In this document: one piece after another, positions 1 through 7,842 of the stretch
Position numbering within the stretch: the stretch's first letter is position 1
How the letters are laid out: each line of letters starts with the position of its first letter
Assembly: GCA_900472175.1 (NCBI GenBank)
Contig: UCHD01000004.1
Location: 526,726-590,725 of the forward strand
Source of the DNA: Hyphomicrobiales bacterium
GTDB lineage: Bacteria; Pseudomonadota; Alphaproteobacteria; Rhizobiales; Rhizobiaceae
Length of the DNA stretch: 64,000 nucleotides
Reading direction: 5' to 3'
Translations under genes and position numbers: made by a program
Notes under the pieces: generated by a model
Databases searched by the model: none
Seen by the model: the letters and a program-made list of their open reading frames with translations, nothing else
What the model was told of the DNA's origin: nothing

Positions 1-984
1 GTCATCGCCACGCAGCGGCTGGCAAAGCTCGCCAAGAACGTCGCGGCAGAAGCCTCCAACTTCCTGATGGGGCGTACCTTTCTCGATATCGATATGGCCC
101 GTGCCGCCGATTTGCTCGGCATGGATCGCCGCACGGCGGAAATGTTTCGCGACCTGAAGCGCGGCTCGTTCGTGGCGCTCGGCCCGGCTTTGTCGCGCCG
201 CCCGCTGCCGGTGACCATCGGTCATGTCGAAACTTCGGCCCGCTCGACCAGCCCCAAGCTGACGCCGCTGCCGGAAGCGGTCGCCGATGTCGAGGACCTG
301 ATCTTCACGCCGGATCCGGAAGAGCTGATCCGCCCGATCATGCGGCGGCCCAGCGCCCAACCGCGCCCTGCCACCGATATCCTTGCCGAGCTGTCGCGGC
401 CACGCCCCGAGCCAATCAGTCTTTCCGAACCGAAAGCACCAGTGCCGGAAATGCCGATTCAGGAGCGCGAAGCGCTGCTCGACGGTCTGCTTGCCGAAAT
501 TCTCGAACATCCCGAAGCGGCGTTCCGCGCCGATGCCGAATTGTTTCAGGATTTTCTGGTACGCTGCCGTATCCGGCGCGTACCCGGCGCCCCGCTATCG
601 CTCAGCGCCTTCCGCCGCAAGATGGCGGTGGCCCGCTCCGGCGTCGATGCCGAGACGGCCGCGACCGAAATCTGGGCGTCGGCTTTGAGCCTGTCGCGCA
701 ATGTCACCGATGATCTGCAGGGCGTGTTCTTGCTGGTGGCGCAGTCCGCCGTGCGTAATCTGCCATGCCCTTCGGATGCAATGATCGCGCGCGCCTATGG
801 CACGCATTCCGCTCGCCGCGCCCGCCGGCTGCTCGGCTACTTCGAGGAGCAGGGCCTGATCGTGGTTCACAGCGATCTTTCCGGCAAGCGGATCGTGGCA
901 TTTCCGGACTTGCAGGTCGAAACGGCGCCCGGTGCTGCCGATGCTGTCTATGATGACGCCGGAAACCGCAGTGCTGCAGAATAG
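1..984 (+). CDS. HerA-like (DUF87) ATP-binding protein, C-terminal part
   Basis: The frame is open from base 1, so this gene starts upstream of the window; 327 codons are visible before the TAG at 982-984. The first ~80 visible residues (ATQRLAKLAKN, NFLMGRTF, DIDMARAADLLGM, LKRGSFVALGPALSRRPL) resemble the end of the RecA-like core of HerA/COG0433 ATPases, where the chain reports nucleotide state near the C-terminus. A proline-rich linker follows, then a probable winged-helix tail (MIARAYGTHSARRARRLLGYFEEQGL). The Walker motifs would lie upstream, so ATPase activity cannot be confirmed here. It converges on the cupin gene, 25 bases away. The family call rests on recalled similarity; that it is a real gene is clear. 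Confidence 0.72.
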   Translation, partial: VIATQRLAKLAKNVAAEASNFLMGRTFLDIDMARAADLLGMDRRTAEMFRDLKRGSFVALGPALSRRPLPVTIGHVETSARSTSPKLTPLPEAVADVEDLIFTPDPEELIRPIMRRPSAQPRPATDILAELSRPRPEPISLSEPKAPVPEMPIQEREALLDGLLAEILEHPEAAFRADAELFQDFLVRCRIRRVPGAPLSLSAFRRKMAVARSGVDAETAATEIWASALSLSRNVTDDLQGVFLLVAQSAVRNLPCPSDAMIARAYGTHSARRARRLLGYFEEQGLIVVHSDLSGKRIVAFPDLQVETAPGAADAVYDDAGNRSAAE

Positions 985-1009
985 ACGCAGGCGCTGCTCC
1001 CCCGGAGTG

Positions 1010-1345
1010 TCAGACCCAGGTCTGGATGACGCGTTCTGACGCGTGGATGCAGGTGAGTTCGAGCCTGTCAGGTCCGGTGTTAACAAAGCGATGCGGTGTT
1101 TCGGCCGTGACCACAATGATGTCGCCAACCTTGGCATCGAGCGTTTCGAGCCCAACGGTGAATTGCGCGTGGCCGGACCGGACGATCCAGGTTTCGCTAT
1201 AGGGATGCGTGTGCAGGGCAGGCCCTTGGCCAGGTTCGTTGTCGACCAGAAAAATGGAAATCGGCGTGTCGTACTCAGCGCCCTCGAACAGGACAGTTCT
1301 GTTTGACCGCTGATCCTGATTGGTGCGGGGAATGACATGATACAT
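1010..1345 (-). CDS. Small single-domain cupin protein
   Basis: A 111-residue protein made of one cupin barrel. Motif 1 is visible as HTHPYSETWIV (His45, His47, Glu51) and motif 2 contributes PHRF (His85), so the usual three-His/one-Glu metal site is intact. Cupins of this size are either small dioxygenase/isomerase-like enzymes or sugar/ligand-binding proteins; the substrate cannot be told. The start chosen is the ATG at 1345 because TGGAGG sits 5 bases upstream; the longer frame running to 1609 crosses the operators and the marR gene and is not credible. It is divergent from a MarR regulator, with two inverted repeats between them, so the regulator very likely controls it. Confidence 0.85.
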   Translation of the reverse strand: MYHVIPRTNQDQRSNRTVLFEGAEYDTPISIFLVDNEPGQGPALHTHPYSETWIVRSGHAQFTVGLETLDAKVGDIIVVTAETPHRFVNTGPDRLELTCIHASERVIQTWV

Positions 1346-1387
1346 GCAGGCCTCCATTAGCATCTGGTGAATGGACGAAAGACGATA

Positions 1388-1405
1388 TATCTTCTTGTGA
1401 AGATA
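1388..1405. promoter_or_regulatory. Inverted repeat, probable MarR operator 1
   Basis: TATCTTC-N4-GAAGATA is a perfect inverted repeat (7-base arms) in the 113-base gap between the divergent cupin and marR starts. It shares the ATCTTC half-site with the second repeat 11 bases away. MarR dimers normally bind such 16-22 bp palindromes in divergent gaps. Assignment to this regulator is inference from position. Confidence 0.7.
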
Positions 1406-1415
1406 ATTATCCAAA

Positions 1416-1437
1416 ACTATCTTCTCGTCAAGATAGT
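1416..1437. promoter_or_regulatory. Inverted repeat, probable MarR operator 2
   Basis: ACTATCTT-N6-AAGATAGT, perfect 8-base arms, ends 21 bases before the marR ATG. With operator 1 the two centres are about 30 bp (roughly three helical turns) apart, so two dimers could sit on the same DNA face. The position suggests autorepression as well as control of the cupin gene. Confidence 0.72.
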
Positions 1438-1458
1438 TTGTTTTTGGAAAGGCACGGC

Positions 1459-1986
1459 ATGGCGCAAAGCATTGAAAATGCGGATCACGTGGATCGGCTG
1501 CGCGGCCAGTGGGACAGGGAATTGCCGGATCTCGATACCGAACCGATGGCCATACTCGGTCGGGCCTACCGGCTCGCCAATCTGGTGCGTCCGTCGATTG
1601 AGGCGACATTTGCGTCCTTCGGCCTCGACCGTGGTGAGTTCGATGTCATCTCGACGCTGCGGCGGTCAGGGCCGCCTTACCGGCTAACGCCGACGGAACT
1701 CTATACGTCCCTGATGATCTCTTCCGGCGGGCTGACGCACCGGCTGGACCGGCTGAAGAAGTCGGGACTGATCATACGCGAGCGTTCGCAAGAGGATGGG
1801 CGCAGCACGGCCGTTGGCCTGACAGACGAAGGTATACGGCTTGCCGAGGCTGCGTTTCGCGTCGATATGGCCAGCGAAGCATCCTATTTGACGGATCTGA
1901 GTGGAGAGGAGCGAACGGAGCTGGCGGCGTTGCTGCGCAAGTTGCTGGGCTCCTTGGAGCGGCGGGTGGAAGGTGATAAGAGTTAG
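1459..1986 (+). CDS. MarR-family transcriptional regulator
   Basis: A 175-residue winged-helix regulator. After an N-terminal dimerisation helix region, residues ~55-125 hold the wHTH: LYTSLMISSGGLTHRLDRLKKSGLI is the recognition region, followed by the wing RERSQEDGRSTAVGLTDEG with the conserved Asp-Gly-Arg turn. The ATG at 1459 is preferred because GGAAAGG lies 6 bases upstream; an in-frame TTG at 1438 abuts the operator and has no such site. MarR proteins respond to phenolic ligands or oxidation; the ligand here is unknown. The divergent cupin gene and the shared operators point to a two-gene, ligand-induced module. There is one Cys-free DNA-binding domain, so simple thiol sensing is less likely. 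Confidence 0.9.
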   Translation: MAQSIENADHVDRLRGQWDRELPDLDTEPMAILGRAYRLANLVRPSIEATFASFGLDRGEFDVISTLRRSGPPYRLTPTELYTSLMISSGGLTHRLDRLKKSGLIIRERSQEDGRSTAVGLTDEGIRLAEAAFRVDMASEASYLTDLSGEERTELAALLRKLLGSLERRVEGDKS

Positions 1987-2049
1987 ATTGCAGGTGGAAC
2001 TTAGCAAATTCGTTTGACAATCAGGGGCGAAGCCACTAAAGCCGCCTCA

Positions 2050-2080
2050 ACGCCGGGCCGAAATGCCCGGTGTTTTATTT
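2050..2080 (+). terminator. Rho-independent terminator after marR
   Basis: ACGCCGGGC, loop CGAAAT, GCCCGGTGT then TTTTATTT: a GC-rich stem (one G-T wobble) followed by a T-rich run, 64 bases past the marR stop and just before the rpsD promoter. Confidence 0.75.
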
Positions 2081-2107
2081 GACATGTCCCGTGGCTTCTC
2101 CGTTAGC
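2079..2107 (+). promoter_or_regulatory. Putative sigma70-type promoter of rpsD
   Basis: A perfect TTGACA (2079-2084) with 17 bases to a weak GTTAGC (2102-2107), about 110 bases before the rpsD start. Alphaproteobacterial -10 boxes are often poor, so the -35 match carries the call. Confidence 0.5.
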
Positions 2108-2214
2108 GTAATGTGAGAAACCTGTCAGAGCTCGCAAAATCGGGTTCAGAGGAGGGCGTGTTTCCTTCATCCGGTTTGGAAACAAACCGGTGCAACGTTC
2201 TGAAAGGAAATGCG

Positions 2215-2832
2215 ATGAGCAAGCGCGAATCGTCCAAGTACAAAATTGACCGCCGTATGGGCGAGAACATCTGGGGCCGTCCGAAGTCCCCGGTAAACCG
2301 CCGCGAATACGGTCCTGGCCAGCACGGCCAGCGCCGCAAGTCCAAGCTTTCCGACTTCGGTGTGCAGCTGCGCGCCAAGCAGAAGCTCAAGGGCTACTAC
2401 GGCGACATCCGCGAAAAGCAGTTCCGTGCGATCTTCGCCGAAGCTGACCGCCGCAAGGGTGACACGTCTGAAAACCTGATCGGCCTGCTCGAATCGCGCC
2501 TCGACGCGATCGTTTACCGCGCCAAGTTCGTACCAACGGTCTTTGCTGCCCGTCAGTTCGTCAACCACGGCCACGTCAAGGTCAACGGCGTTCGCGTCAA
2601 CATCGGTTCGTACCGCTGCAAGGCTGGCGACGTTATCGAAGTGCGCGAAAAGTCCAAGCAGCTCGTTTCGGTTCTCGAAGCCGTTTCGCTCGCTGAACGC
2701 GACGTTCCGGATTACATCGAAGTCGATCACAACAAGATGGTTGCGACCTTCGCTCGCGTTCCGGCTCTGACCGACGTTCCGTACCCGGTCATCATGGAAC
2801 CGAACCTCGTCGTCGAATTCTATTCGCGATAA
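2215..2832 (+). CDS. rpsD: 30S ribosomal protein S4
   Basis: A 205-residue S4, the normal length. It binds 16S rRNA early in small-subunit assembly. The N-terminus reads [20 protein letters not shown], and the middle holds the S4 RNA-binding fold ([36 protein letters not shown]). The start is the ATG at 2215 behind GAAAGGAAATGCG; upstream in-frame codons (from 2113) lie in the leader. It is a single-gene unit: own promoter, strong terminator 30 bases after the stop. Codon use is strongly biased (CTC, GAA, CGC), as expected for a highly expressed gene. The 130-base leader has no obvious S4-binding structure that I can argue for. Confidence 0.98.
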   Translation: MSKRESSKYKIDRRMGENIWGRPKSPVNRREYGPGQHGQRRKSKLSDFGVQLRAKQKLKGYYGDIREKQFRAIFAEADRRKGDTSENLIGLLESRLDAIVYRAKFVPTVFAARQFVNHGHVKVNGVRVNIGSYRCKAGDVIEVREKSKQLVSVLEAVSLAERDVPDYIEVDHNKMVATFARVPALTDVPYPVIMEPNLVVEFYSR

Positions 2833-2862
2833 TTTCTTCGGGCTCCGGCCTTGTGAAATTCG

Positions 2863-2893
2863 AAAAAGCCACTCAGAAATGGGTGGCTTTTTT
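2863..2893 (+). terminator. Rho-independent terminator of rpsD
   Basis: AAAAAGCCAC, short loop, GGTGGCTTTTTT: paired stem ending in six T residues, 30 bases after the rpsD stop. The A-run on the left makes it potentially bidirectional. Confidence 0.9.
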
Positions 2894-2923
2894 GTTGCGC
2901 TGCACACATGCGGAGAATGACGA

Positions 2924-3862
2924 ATGCCCGGCCCATTGGACCTGCAGTCGATAGTCGATGATATCCACCGCGAGCTAACCCCACGGCTGGGTGAAGGCAA
3001 GGTGGCCGACTATATTCCGCAGCTCGCCCGCGTCGATCCCAAGAGTTTTGGCATGGCCATCGTTACCGTCGATGGCGATGTACACATGGCCGGCGATGCC
3101 GGGGTGCCATTCTCCATCCAGAGTATCTCCAAGGTTTTCACGCTGACTTTGGCGCTCGGCAAGCACGGTGAAAACATCTGGAAGCGCGTCGGCCGCGAAC
3201 CCTCCGGTTCCGCCTTCAATTCGATCGTCCAGCTCGAACATGAACACGGCATTCCGCGCAACCCGTTTATCAATGCCGGGGCTATCGCGATCACGGATCT
3301 GGTGCTTGCTGGCCATACGCCGAGGGAGGCAATCGGCGAGATCGTTCGTTTCGTCCGCTACCTCTCCGACGAGGAGGACATCCTGATCGATCAGGACGTG
3401 GCCAAATCGGAATCGGCGACCGGTTACCGTAACTTTGCGCTCGCCAATTTCATGCGTTCCTTCGGCAAGCTCGATCATCCCGTCGAGCATGTGCTTGGTG
3501 TCTATTTTCATCAATGCGCGCTGGCGATGAGCTGCGTTCAACTGGCCAAGGCCGGCCTGTTTCTAGCTGCGTCCGGCACCAATCCGCTGACCAAACATTC
3601 CGTCGTTTCCAAGCAGCGGGCGCGGCGCATCAATGCGCTGATGCTGACCTGCGGCCACTATGATGGCTCGGGGGATTTTGCCTATCGCGTCGGCCTGCCG
3701 GGCAAGAGCGGCGTTGGCGGGGGCATCCTCTGTGTCGCGCCGGGTAAGGCTGCGGTTGCGGTCTGGTCGCCCGGGCTCAATCACAACGGCAATTCGCTGC
3801 TCGGTTCGCTGGCCTTGGAAATGCTCGCCAGCCGTACCGGATGGTCCGTATTCGGCGCCTGA
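2924..3862 (+). CDS. glsA: Glutaminase A
   Basis: A 312-residue protein of the serine-dependent beta-lactamase-fold glutaminases; it hydrolyses glutamine to glutamate and ammonia in the cytoplasm. The catalytic S-x-x-K appears as SISK (Ser67, Lys70) inside [12 protein letters not shown], and family blocks [19 protein letters not shown] and [12 protein letters not shown] are all present. Length matches bacterial GlsA (about 310). It stands alone after the rpsD terminator, 130 bases before ttcA; the gap 3863-3993 shows no clear terminator, so read-through into ttcA is possible. In bacteria it is linked to glutamine use or acid resistance; the sequence does not say which. Confidence 0.96.
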   Translation: MPGPLDLQSIVDDIHRELTPRLGEGKVADYIPQLARVDPKSFGMAIVTVDGDVHMAGDAGVPFSIQSISKVFTLTLALGKHGENIWKRVGREPSGSAFNSIVQLEHEHGIPRNPFINAGAIAITDLVLAGHTPREAIGEIVRFVRYLSDEEDILIDQDVAKSESATGYRNFALANFMRSFGKLDHPVEHVLGVYFHQCALAMSCVQLAKAGLFLAASGTNPLTKHSVVSKQRARRINALMLTCGHYDGSGDFAYRVGLPGKSGVGGGILCVAPGKAAVAVWSPGLNHNGNSLLGSLALEMLASRTGWSVFGA

Positions 3863-3993
3863 ACCGGCGTTACGGAAGTTTCACATCACGCCCGGCGCAT
3901 TTTCCTTGATCTTGCTGCTTTAGACGGGCAAGTGCAGGGCATTGTTTTTGCGCGCCGCCTGTATGGCCTGCGCCTTCCATCCGGGACTTTGTC

Positions 3994-4884
3994 ATGGATA
4001 TTGCCATTCAGCCGCCGGCCGCCGGCCTCGAAGATCTTTCGTCCAGCCTGGATCAATCCGGCAACGAAGCTATGCACCCGATTTTTGCAAAAATGCCCAA
4101 TTCCGTCTCGTTCAACAAGCTGCGCAAGCGGTTGCTGCGGCAGGTGCGCCAGGCGATCGAGGATTTTGGTATGCTGAACGGCCAGAAACGCTGGCTGATC
4201 GGTGTTTCCGGTGGCAAGGACAGCTATAGCCTGCTGGCGCTGCTGATGGACCTGCAATGGCGGGGCCTGCTGCCGGTCGAACTCGTTGCCTGCAATCTCG
4301 ATCAGGGGCAGCCCAACTTCCCGAAGCATATCCTGCCGGAATACCTGACGTCGATCGGCGTCAAGCACCGGATCGAATATCGCGATACCTATTCGATCGT
4401 GAAGGAAAAGGTTCCCGCCGGTGGCACCTATTGCGCGCTCTGTTCGCGCCTGCGCCGCGGCAATCTCTACCGGATCGCTCGAGAAGAAGGCTGCGATGCG
4501 CTGGTGCTGGGACACCACCGCGAAGACATTCTCGAAACCTTCTTCATGAACTTCTTCCATGGCGGCCGTCTGGCGACAATGCCGGCCAAGCTTCTCAATG
4601 ATGATGGCGATCTGATGGTGCTACGGCCGCTGGCCTATGTGGCGGAGGACGATCTGGCCAAATTTGCCGCAGCCATGGAGTTTCCGATCATCCCTTGCGA
4701 CCTCTGCGGTACGCAAGACGGGCTTGAACGCAACGCCATGAAGGCGATGTTATCGGATATCGAGCGCCGCATGCCGGGCCGCAAGGACACGATGCTCAGG
4801 GCGCTCGGCCACGCCAATCCGTCGCATCTGCTCGATCCGAAACTGTTTGATTTCCAATCTCTCTTCGCGGAGCCCAAAGCATGA
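3994..4884 (+). CDS. ttcA: tRNA 2-thiocytidine(32) synthetase TtcA
   Basis: A 296-residue ATP-dependent tRNA thiolase that installs s2C at position 32. The PP-loop SGGKDS is at 72-77. The Fe-S-binding Cys pair CALC is at 147/150, and a further CDLC at 235/238 supplies the third cluster ligand, as in TtcA-type enzymes. [18 protein letters not shown] is the family block that distinguishes TtcA from MesJ/TilS. The ATG at 3994 has no strong Shine-Dalgarno; a shorter start at the Met near residue 27 or 34 is possible. It overlaps the next gene by ATGA, so the two are translationally coupled. Needing a 4Fe-4S cluster, it is a client of Fe-S assembly such as the suf system at 50-57 kb. Confidence 0.95.
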   Translation: MDIAIQPPAAGLEDLSSSLDQSGNEAMHPIFAKMPNSVSFNKLRKRLLRQVRQAIEDFGMLNGQKRWLIGVSGGKDSYSLLALLMDLQWRGLLPVELVACNLDQGQPNFPKHILPEYLTSIGVKHRIEYRDTYSIVKEKVPAGGTYCALCSRLRRGNLYRIAREEGCDALVLGHHREDILETFFMNFFHGGRLATMPAKLLNDDGDLMVLRPLAYVAEDDLAKFAAAMEFPIIPCDLCGTQDGLERNAMKAMLSDIERRMPGRKDTMLRALGHANPSHLLDPKLFDFQSLFAEPKA

Positions 4885-5705
4885 CATCTGCCATCGATAT
4901 CGCTGCCATCGCCAATGTCCTGCAGGAGGCAGCCTTCAAGGAAATCCTGCCGAAATTCCGCAATCTCGGTGACGGCGACGTGCGGATGAAGTCGGAGGCG
5001 ATCGATCTGGTCACCGAGGCGGACGAAGCCGCCGAGCGGCTGATCAAGGCACGGATGGCGGAAATCGCGCCGGACGCCTTGTTCGTCGGCGAAGAATCGG
5101 TTGCCGCCAATCCGGCACTACTCGGCAGTTTGGCCGGAGCTGACCTTGCCATCGTCGTCGATCCGATCGACGGTACGTTCAACTATGCGGCGGGCATGCC
5201 GCTGTTCGGCGTCATGGCCGCCGTGGTCTCCAAAGGCGAGACGGTTGCAGGCCTGATCTACGATCCGATGGGCAATGACTGGGTGATTGCCGAAAAGGGT
5301 TCTGGCACCTGGTTGTGCAAGGCTGACGGATCGCAGGAGCAGCTTTCGACGGTTCCGTCCGTACCGCTGGAAAGCCTGGTCGGCTGCGCCTCGACCGGGT
5401 TTTACTCCCCGGAAAACCGCCGCATCGTCATGGGCAACATGGCCAAGGTCCGCATTGCCACCAGCTATCGCTGTGCGGCGCACGAATATCGCGGCTTTGC
5501 CGGCGGTCACTTCCACTTTCTTATGTACCAGAAGCTGATGCCGTGGGATCATCTGGCCGGTACGCTGATTGCGCAGGAAGCCGGCGCCTATGCCGCGCGG
5601 TTCGATGGCTCGCCCTACCTGCCGCATCATGTCGATGGCGGCCTGCTTCTGGCTTCCGACAAGGAGTGCTGGGAGATGCTGCGCCGCGAAGTGTTTACGG
5701 TCTAG
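4881..5705 (+). CDS. Inositol monophosphatase-family phosphatase
   Basis: A 274-residue Mg2+/Li+-dependent phosphatase of the IMPase/FIG superfamily. All metal-site motifs are present: GEES (70-73), DPIDGT (94-99) and the late WD (Trp222-Asp223) in [19 protein letters not shown] is also typical. The family includes inositol-1-phosphatase, histidinol-phosphatase (HisN), PAP phosphatase (CysQ) and fructose-bisphosphatase; motifs alone do not separate them. Coupling to ttcA through a 4-base overlap is suggestive of a sulfur or nucleotide link, but that is inference. The gene ends 19 bases before the convergent SDR gene with no room for a separate terminator. Confidence 0.93.
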   Translation: MTSAIDIAAIANVLQEAAFKEILPKFRNLGDGDVRMKSEAIDLVTEADEAAERLIKARMAEIAPDALFVGEESVAANPALLGSLAGADLAIVVDPIDGTFNYAAGMPLFGVMAAVVSKGETVAGLIYDPMGNDWVIAEKGSGTWLCKADGSQEQLSTVPSVPLESLVGCASTGFYSPENRRIVMGNMAKVRIATSYRCAAHEYRGFAGGHFHFLMYQKLMPWDHLAGTLIAQEAGAYAARFDGSPYLPHHVDGGLLLASDKECWEMLRREVFTV

Positions 5706-5724
5706 GCTGCGGCCAGAGTTTTGC

Positions 5725-6441
5725 TCACAGCTTGCGGATGATCGCGGCGGCAAGGGGCGGGGCAATGAACTGCAGTAACCGCAGCAGCTTCACCTTGCCG
5801 ACGTGAATGCGCGACTGCCGGGTGGAAAGCGAACCGGCAATCGCGGCTGCTGCGGCGGCCGCGCTGATCTTGCCACGGCCGCGTCCCGCCGACATTGGCG
5901 CATCGACCATTGGCAAGGCGATATCGACGGCCCGCACGGATGAACCATTGAATTGCGCGGTGATGGCGTCGGAAAACATCCGCAGGCCCGCTTTCGTGGC
6001 GCTGTAGACGGCTGACGTCCTTTTGGGATAGCTGGCAAGCGCGGAGCCGACATTGACGATGACAAAGGCGCGGCTTGGCACATCGGGAAGCAACAGTCGC
6101 GACAGAATCAGCGGCGCAACCAGATTGGTTTCGATCTCGGCGGCGATCTGATCAATGCCATAGCCGGGATCGTCGAACCTGAGATTGTGCTGGATAGCCG
6201 CATTGTTGATCAGGCCGTCAACCGGACCTTGTGCCTTCACCGAGGCTGCAAAGGCGGAGATCGCTGCCCGGTCGTTTAAGTCAAGCGCGTGAACATCGAT
6301 GCGCTGATCCCGCTGTTTCAGGGCGTCAAGCCGGATGCGATCACGTCCGAGCGCGATGACATCGTGTCCCGCGCGGGCCAGCTGCAGCGCAATTTCCCAT
6401 CCGATTCCCGAACTTGCCCCAGTGACGACATACCGTGCCAT
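5725..6441 (-). CDS. Short-chain dehydrogenase/reductase
   Basis: A 238-residue classical SDR. The nucleotide-binding TGASSGIG is at 7-14, NNAA at 79-82, and the catalytic Ser133, Tyr146 and Lys150 (YSATK) are in place. GRDR after strand beta-2 hints at NADPH. The start is ATG 6441 (MARYVV) behind AAGGGGAA; an upstream ATG would add 19 non-conserved residues. DltE/acyl-reductase-like members act on lipid or acyl groups, but the substrate is unknown. It is divergent from the Crp/Fnr gene, and a TTAACC-N2-GGTTAA palindrome lies 56 bases upstream of its start, mirroring the site before the methyltransferase. Confidence 0.92.
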   Translation of the reverse strand: MARYVVTGASSGIGWEIALQLARAGHDVIALGRDRIRLDALKQRDQRIDVHALDLNDRAAISAFAASVKAQGPVDGLINNAAIQHNLRFDDPGYGIDQIAAEIETNLVAPLILSRLLLPDVPSRAFVIVNVGSALASYPKRTSAVYSATKAGLRMFSDAITAQFNGSSVRAVDIALPMVDAPMSAGRGRGKISAAAAAAAIAGSLSTRQSRIHVGKVKLLRLLQFIAPPLAAAIIRKL

Positions 6442-6491
6442 GCTATCTATTCCCCTTGTTGGAGATGTGAGCATGCAGCAGGGGGACGGCA

Positions 6492-7109
6492 ATGGCATTA
6501 ACCGGGGTTAACAGGCCGGGGCGGGCGGCGATTGCGCTGTTTGAGCGTATTGCCGGAGAGCCGCTGGCGCAGACGGATCGTTTGACCGGCGCGATCCAGC
6601 TTTGTCTGGTGAAACCCGGCGAAAGTATCTTCAGCCAGGACGATCCGCACCCGTATCTCTATGTTGTCGAGAGCGGCCTGTTGAAATTCACATATCTGCG
6701 ATCGGACGGCGAGGAATGGATCAAGTCTTTTATTGTTGAAGGCCAATTCTTCGCCAGCCTCTCGGCGCTCGCGCCGGCAGGGTGCGCGAGCTTTTCGGCA
6801 ATTGCGATCGAGGCCTGCCGGCTGGAAAGAATTCCGTTCGTGGCACTCAGAGACCTCGCAGATACCGATCTTGGATGGTCGCGAATGATCCGGACTGCCT
6901 TGATGATTTTTGGAGAACGCAAGGAGCGCCGCGAGCGCCAGTTTTTGACGCTTGATCGCGAAGAGCACTATCGCTCGCTGGTCAACGAGGAGCCGGACCT
7001 GGTTGCGCGGGTGCCGCAGAAGGACCTCGCGAGCTATCTCGGCATTACCGCCGTTGGCCTCAGCCGTATTTCCGCACGTGTCCGGGCCGAAGCTTCACGT
7101 TCGACTTAA
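6492..7109 (+). CDS. Crp/Fnr-family transcriptional regulator
   Basis: A 205-residue regulator: an N-terminal cNMP-binding-like beta roll (about residues 30-118, PGESIFSQDDPHPYLYVVESG), a dimerisation helix (~125-155) and a C-terminal winged helix with VPQKDLASYLGITAVGLSRI (174-193). The Arg-Ser phosphate-binding cassette of true cAMP receptors is not evident, and the N-terminal Cys cluster of Fnr is absent (only Cys38, 98 and 109), so the signal is unknown. The ATG at 6492 has AGGGGGA upstream. Two identical-armed palindromes overlap its first codons and its stop codon. It probably controls itself, the divergent SDR gene and the downstream methyltransferase. Confidence 0.9.
   Translation: MALTGVNRPGRAAIALFERIAGEPLAQTDRLTGAIQLCLVKPGESIFSQDDPHPYLYVVESGLLKFTYLRSDGEEWIKSFIVEGQFFASLSALAPAGCASFSAIAIEACRLERIPFVALRDLADTDLGWSRMIRTALMIFGERKERRERQFLTLDREEHYRSLVNEEPDLVARVPQKDLASYLGITAVGLSRISARVRAEASRST
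6498..6511. promoter_or_regulatory. Palindrome TTAACC-GG-GGTTAA, site 1
   Basis: Perfect 6-base arms separated by two bases, covering codons 3-7 of the Crp/Fnr gene and lying 56 bases upstream of the SDR start on the other strand. The same arms recur at 7106-7119. Probable operator for the intervening regulator; a CtrA-like factor (half-site TTAACC) is the alternative. Confidence 0.65.
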
Positions 7110-7119
7110 CCCGGGTTAA
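7106..7119. promoter_or_regulatory. Palindrome TTAACC-CG-GGTTAA, site 2
   Basis: Perfect 14-base palindrome covering the Crp/Fnr stop codon and ending 57 bases before the methyltransferase start, nearly the same distance as site 1 from the SDR start. Same arms, different two-base centre. Confidence 0.65.
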
Positions 7120-7176
7120 TGCACCGGGATCAGTCATGGGCGATACCGGGTTCCGTTCAAAACGGGAGCCCAAACC

Positions 7177-7752
7177 TTGACCAACAGCAATACCGCATCG
7201 GACACGATGCTATTTTTCCGCTCGTGGCTGACAAGACCGCTGGAGGTCGCGTCGATTGCGCCGTCGAGCAAATGGCTTGCTGCTGCGATGACCGCCGAAG
7301 TCGGACCGGTTCCCGGCGGCGTGCTTGAGCTTGGGCCGGGCACAGGCATCTTTACCCGCAGGCTTCTGCAGGATGGCGTTGCCGAGGACAGACTTGTCCT
7401 AGTGGAGCGCAATCCTGTATTTGCCACGCTGTTGCGTCAGCGGTTTCCCAAGGCGACCTTGATCGAGGAGGATGCGCGCCATTTGCGCCTGCCCTCGGCG
7501 GGCAGGATTGGAGCCGCCATCAGCGGCCTGCCATTGCTGTCCATGCCGAAACCGGTTGTGCAGGATATTCTGGCAGCAGTCTTCCGCCATCTGGCCGATG
7601 ATGCTTGCCTGTTTCAGTTTACCTACGGGCCGCGTTGCCCCGTTCCGGCAACGGTTCTTCAAGCGCTTGACCTTGAAGCATCCTTCCGGCGATGGGTGCC
7701 GCTTAATCTGCCGCCAGCCAGCGTTTACCGCATCCGGCGCCGGAGCATTTGA
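7177..7752 (+). CDS. PmtA-like phospholipid N-methyltransferase
   Basis: A 191-residue Rossmann methyltransferase of the COG3963 type. The SAM motif is VLELGPGTGIFT (49-60), preceded by FFRSWLTRPLEVASIAPSS, a block typical of the membrane-associated PmtA enzymes that methylate phosphatidylethanolamine towards phosphatidylcholine. Other PmtA-family members are known as ornithine-lipid methyltransferases, so the exact lipid is open. The start is TTG 7177 with GGGAG 8 bases upstream; an ATG at 7207 would still keep the core. The second TTAACC palindrome lies upstream, suggesting control by the Crp/Fnr neighbour. Confidence 0.82.
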   Translation: MTNSNTASDTMLFFRSWLTRPLEVASIAPSSKWLAAAMTAEVGPVPGGVLELGPGTGIFTRRLLQDGVAEDRLVLVERNPVFATLLRQRFPKATLIEEDARHLRLPSAGRIGAAISGLPLLSMPKPVVQDILAAVFRHLADDACLFQFTYGPRCPVPATVLQALDLEASFRRWVPLNLPPASVYRIRRRSI

Positions 7753-7790
7753 GACCGCAAATGCAGTCTGATACCGCCACGAAAAGAAAA

Positions 7791-7824
7791 AGGCCTCGCC
7801 GGTTGCCCGGCGAAGCCCTTGTTT
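7791..7824. terminator. Bidirectional terminator between methyltransferase and MFS genes
   Basis: GGCCTCGCCGG, loop TTG, CCCGGCGAAGCC, flanked by an A-rich run on the left (T-rich for the minus strand) and CTTGTTT on the right. Serves the minus-strand MFS operon best. Confidence 0.8.
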
Positions 7825-7842
7825 GCAGGTCGGTTTGCGCGC

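Noticed and set aside
1346-1609. Upstream extension of the cupin gene
   Set aside because: It would run through both operators and into marR, and a good ribosome site marks 1345.
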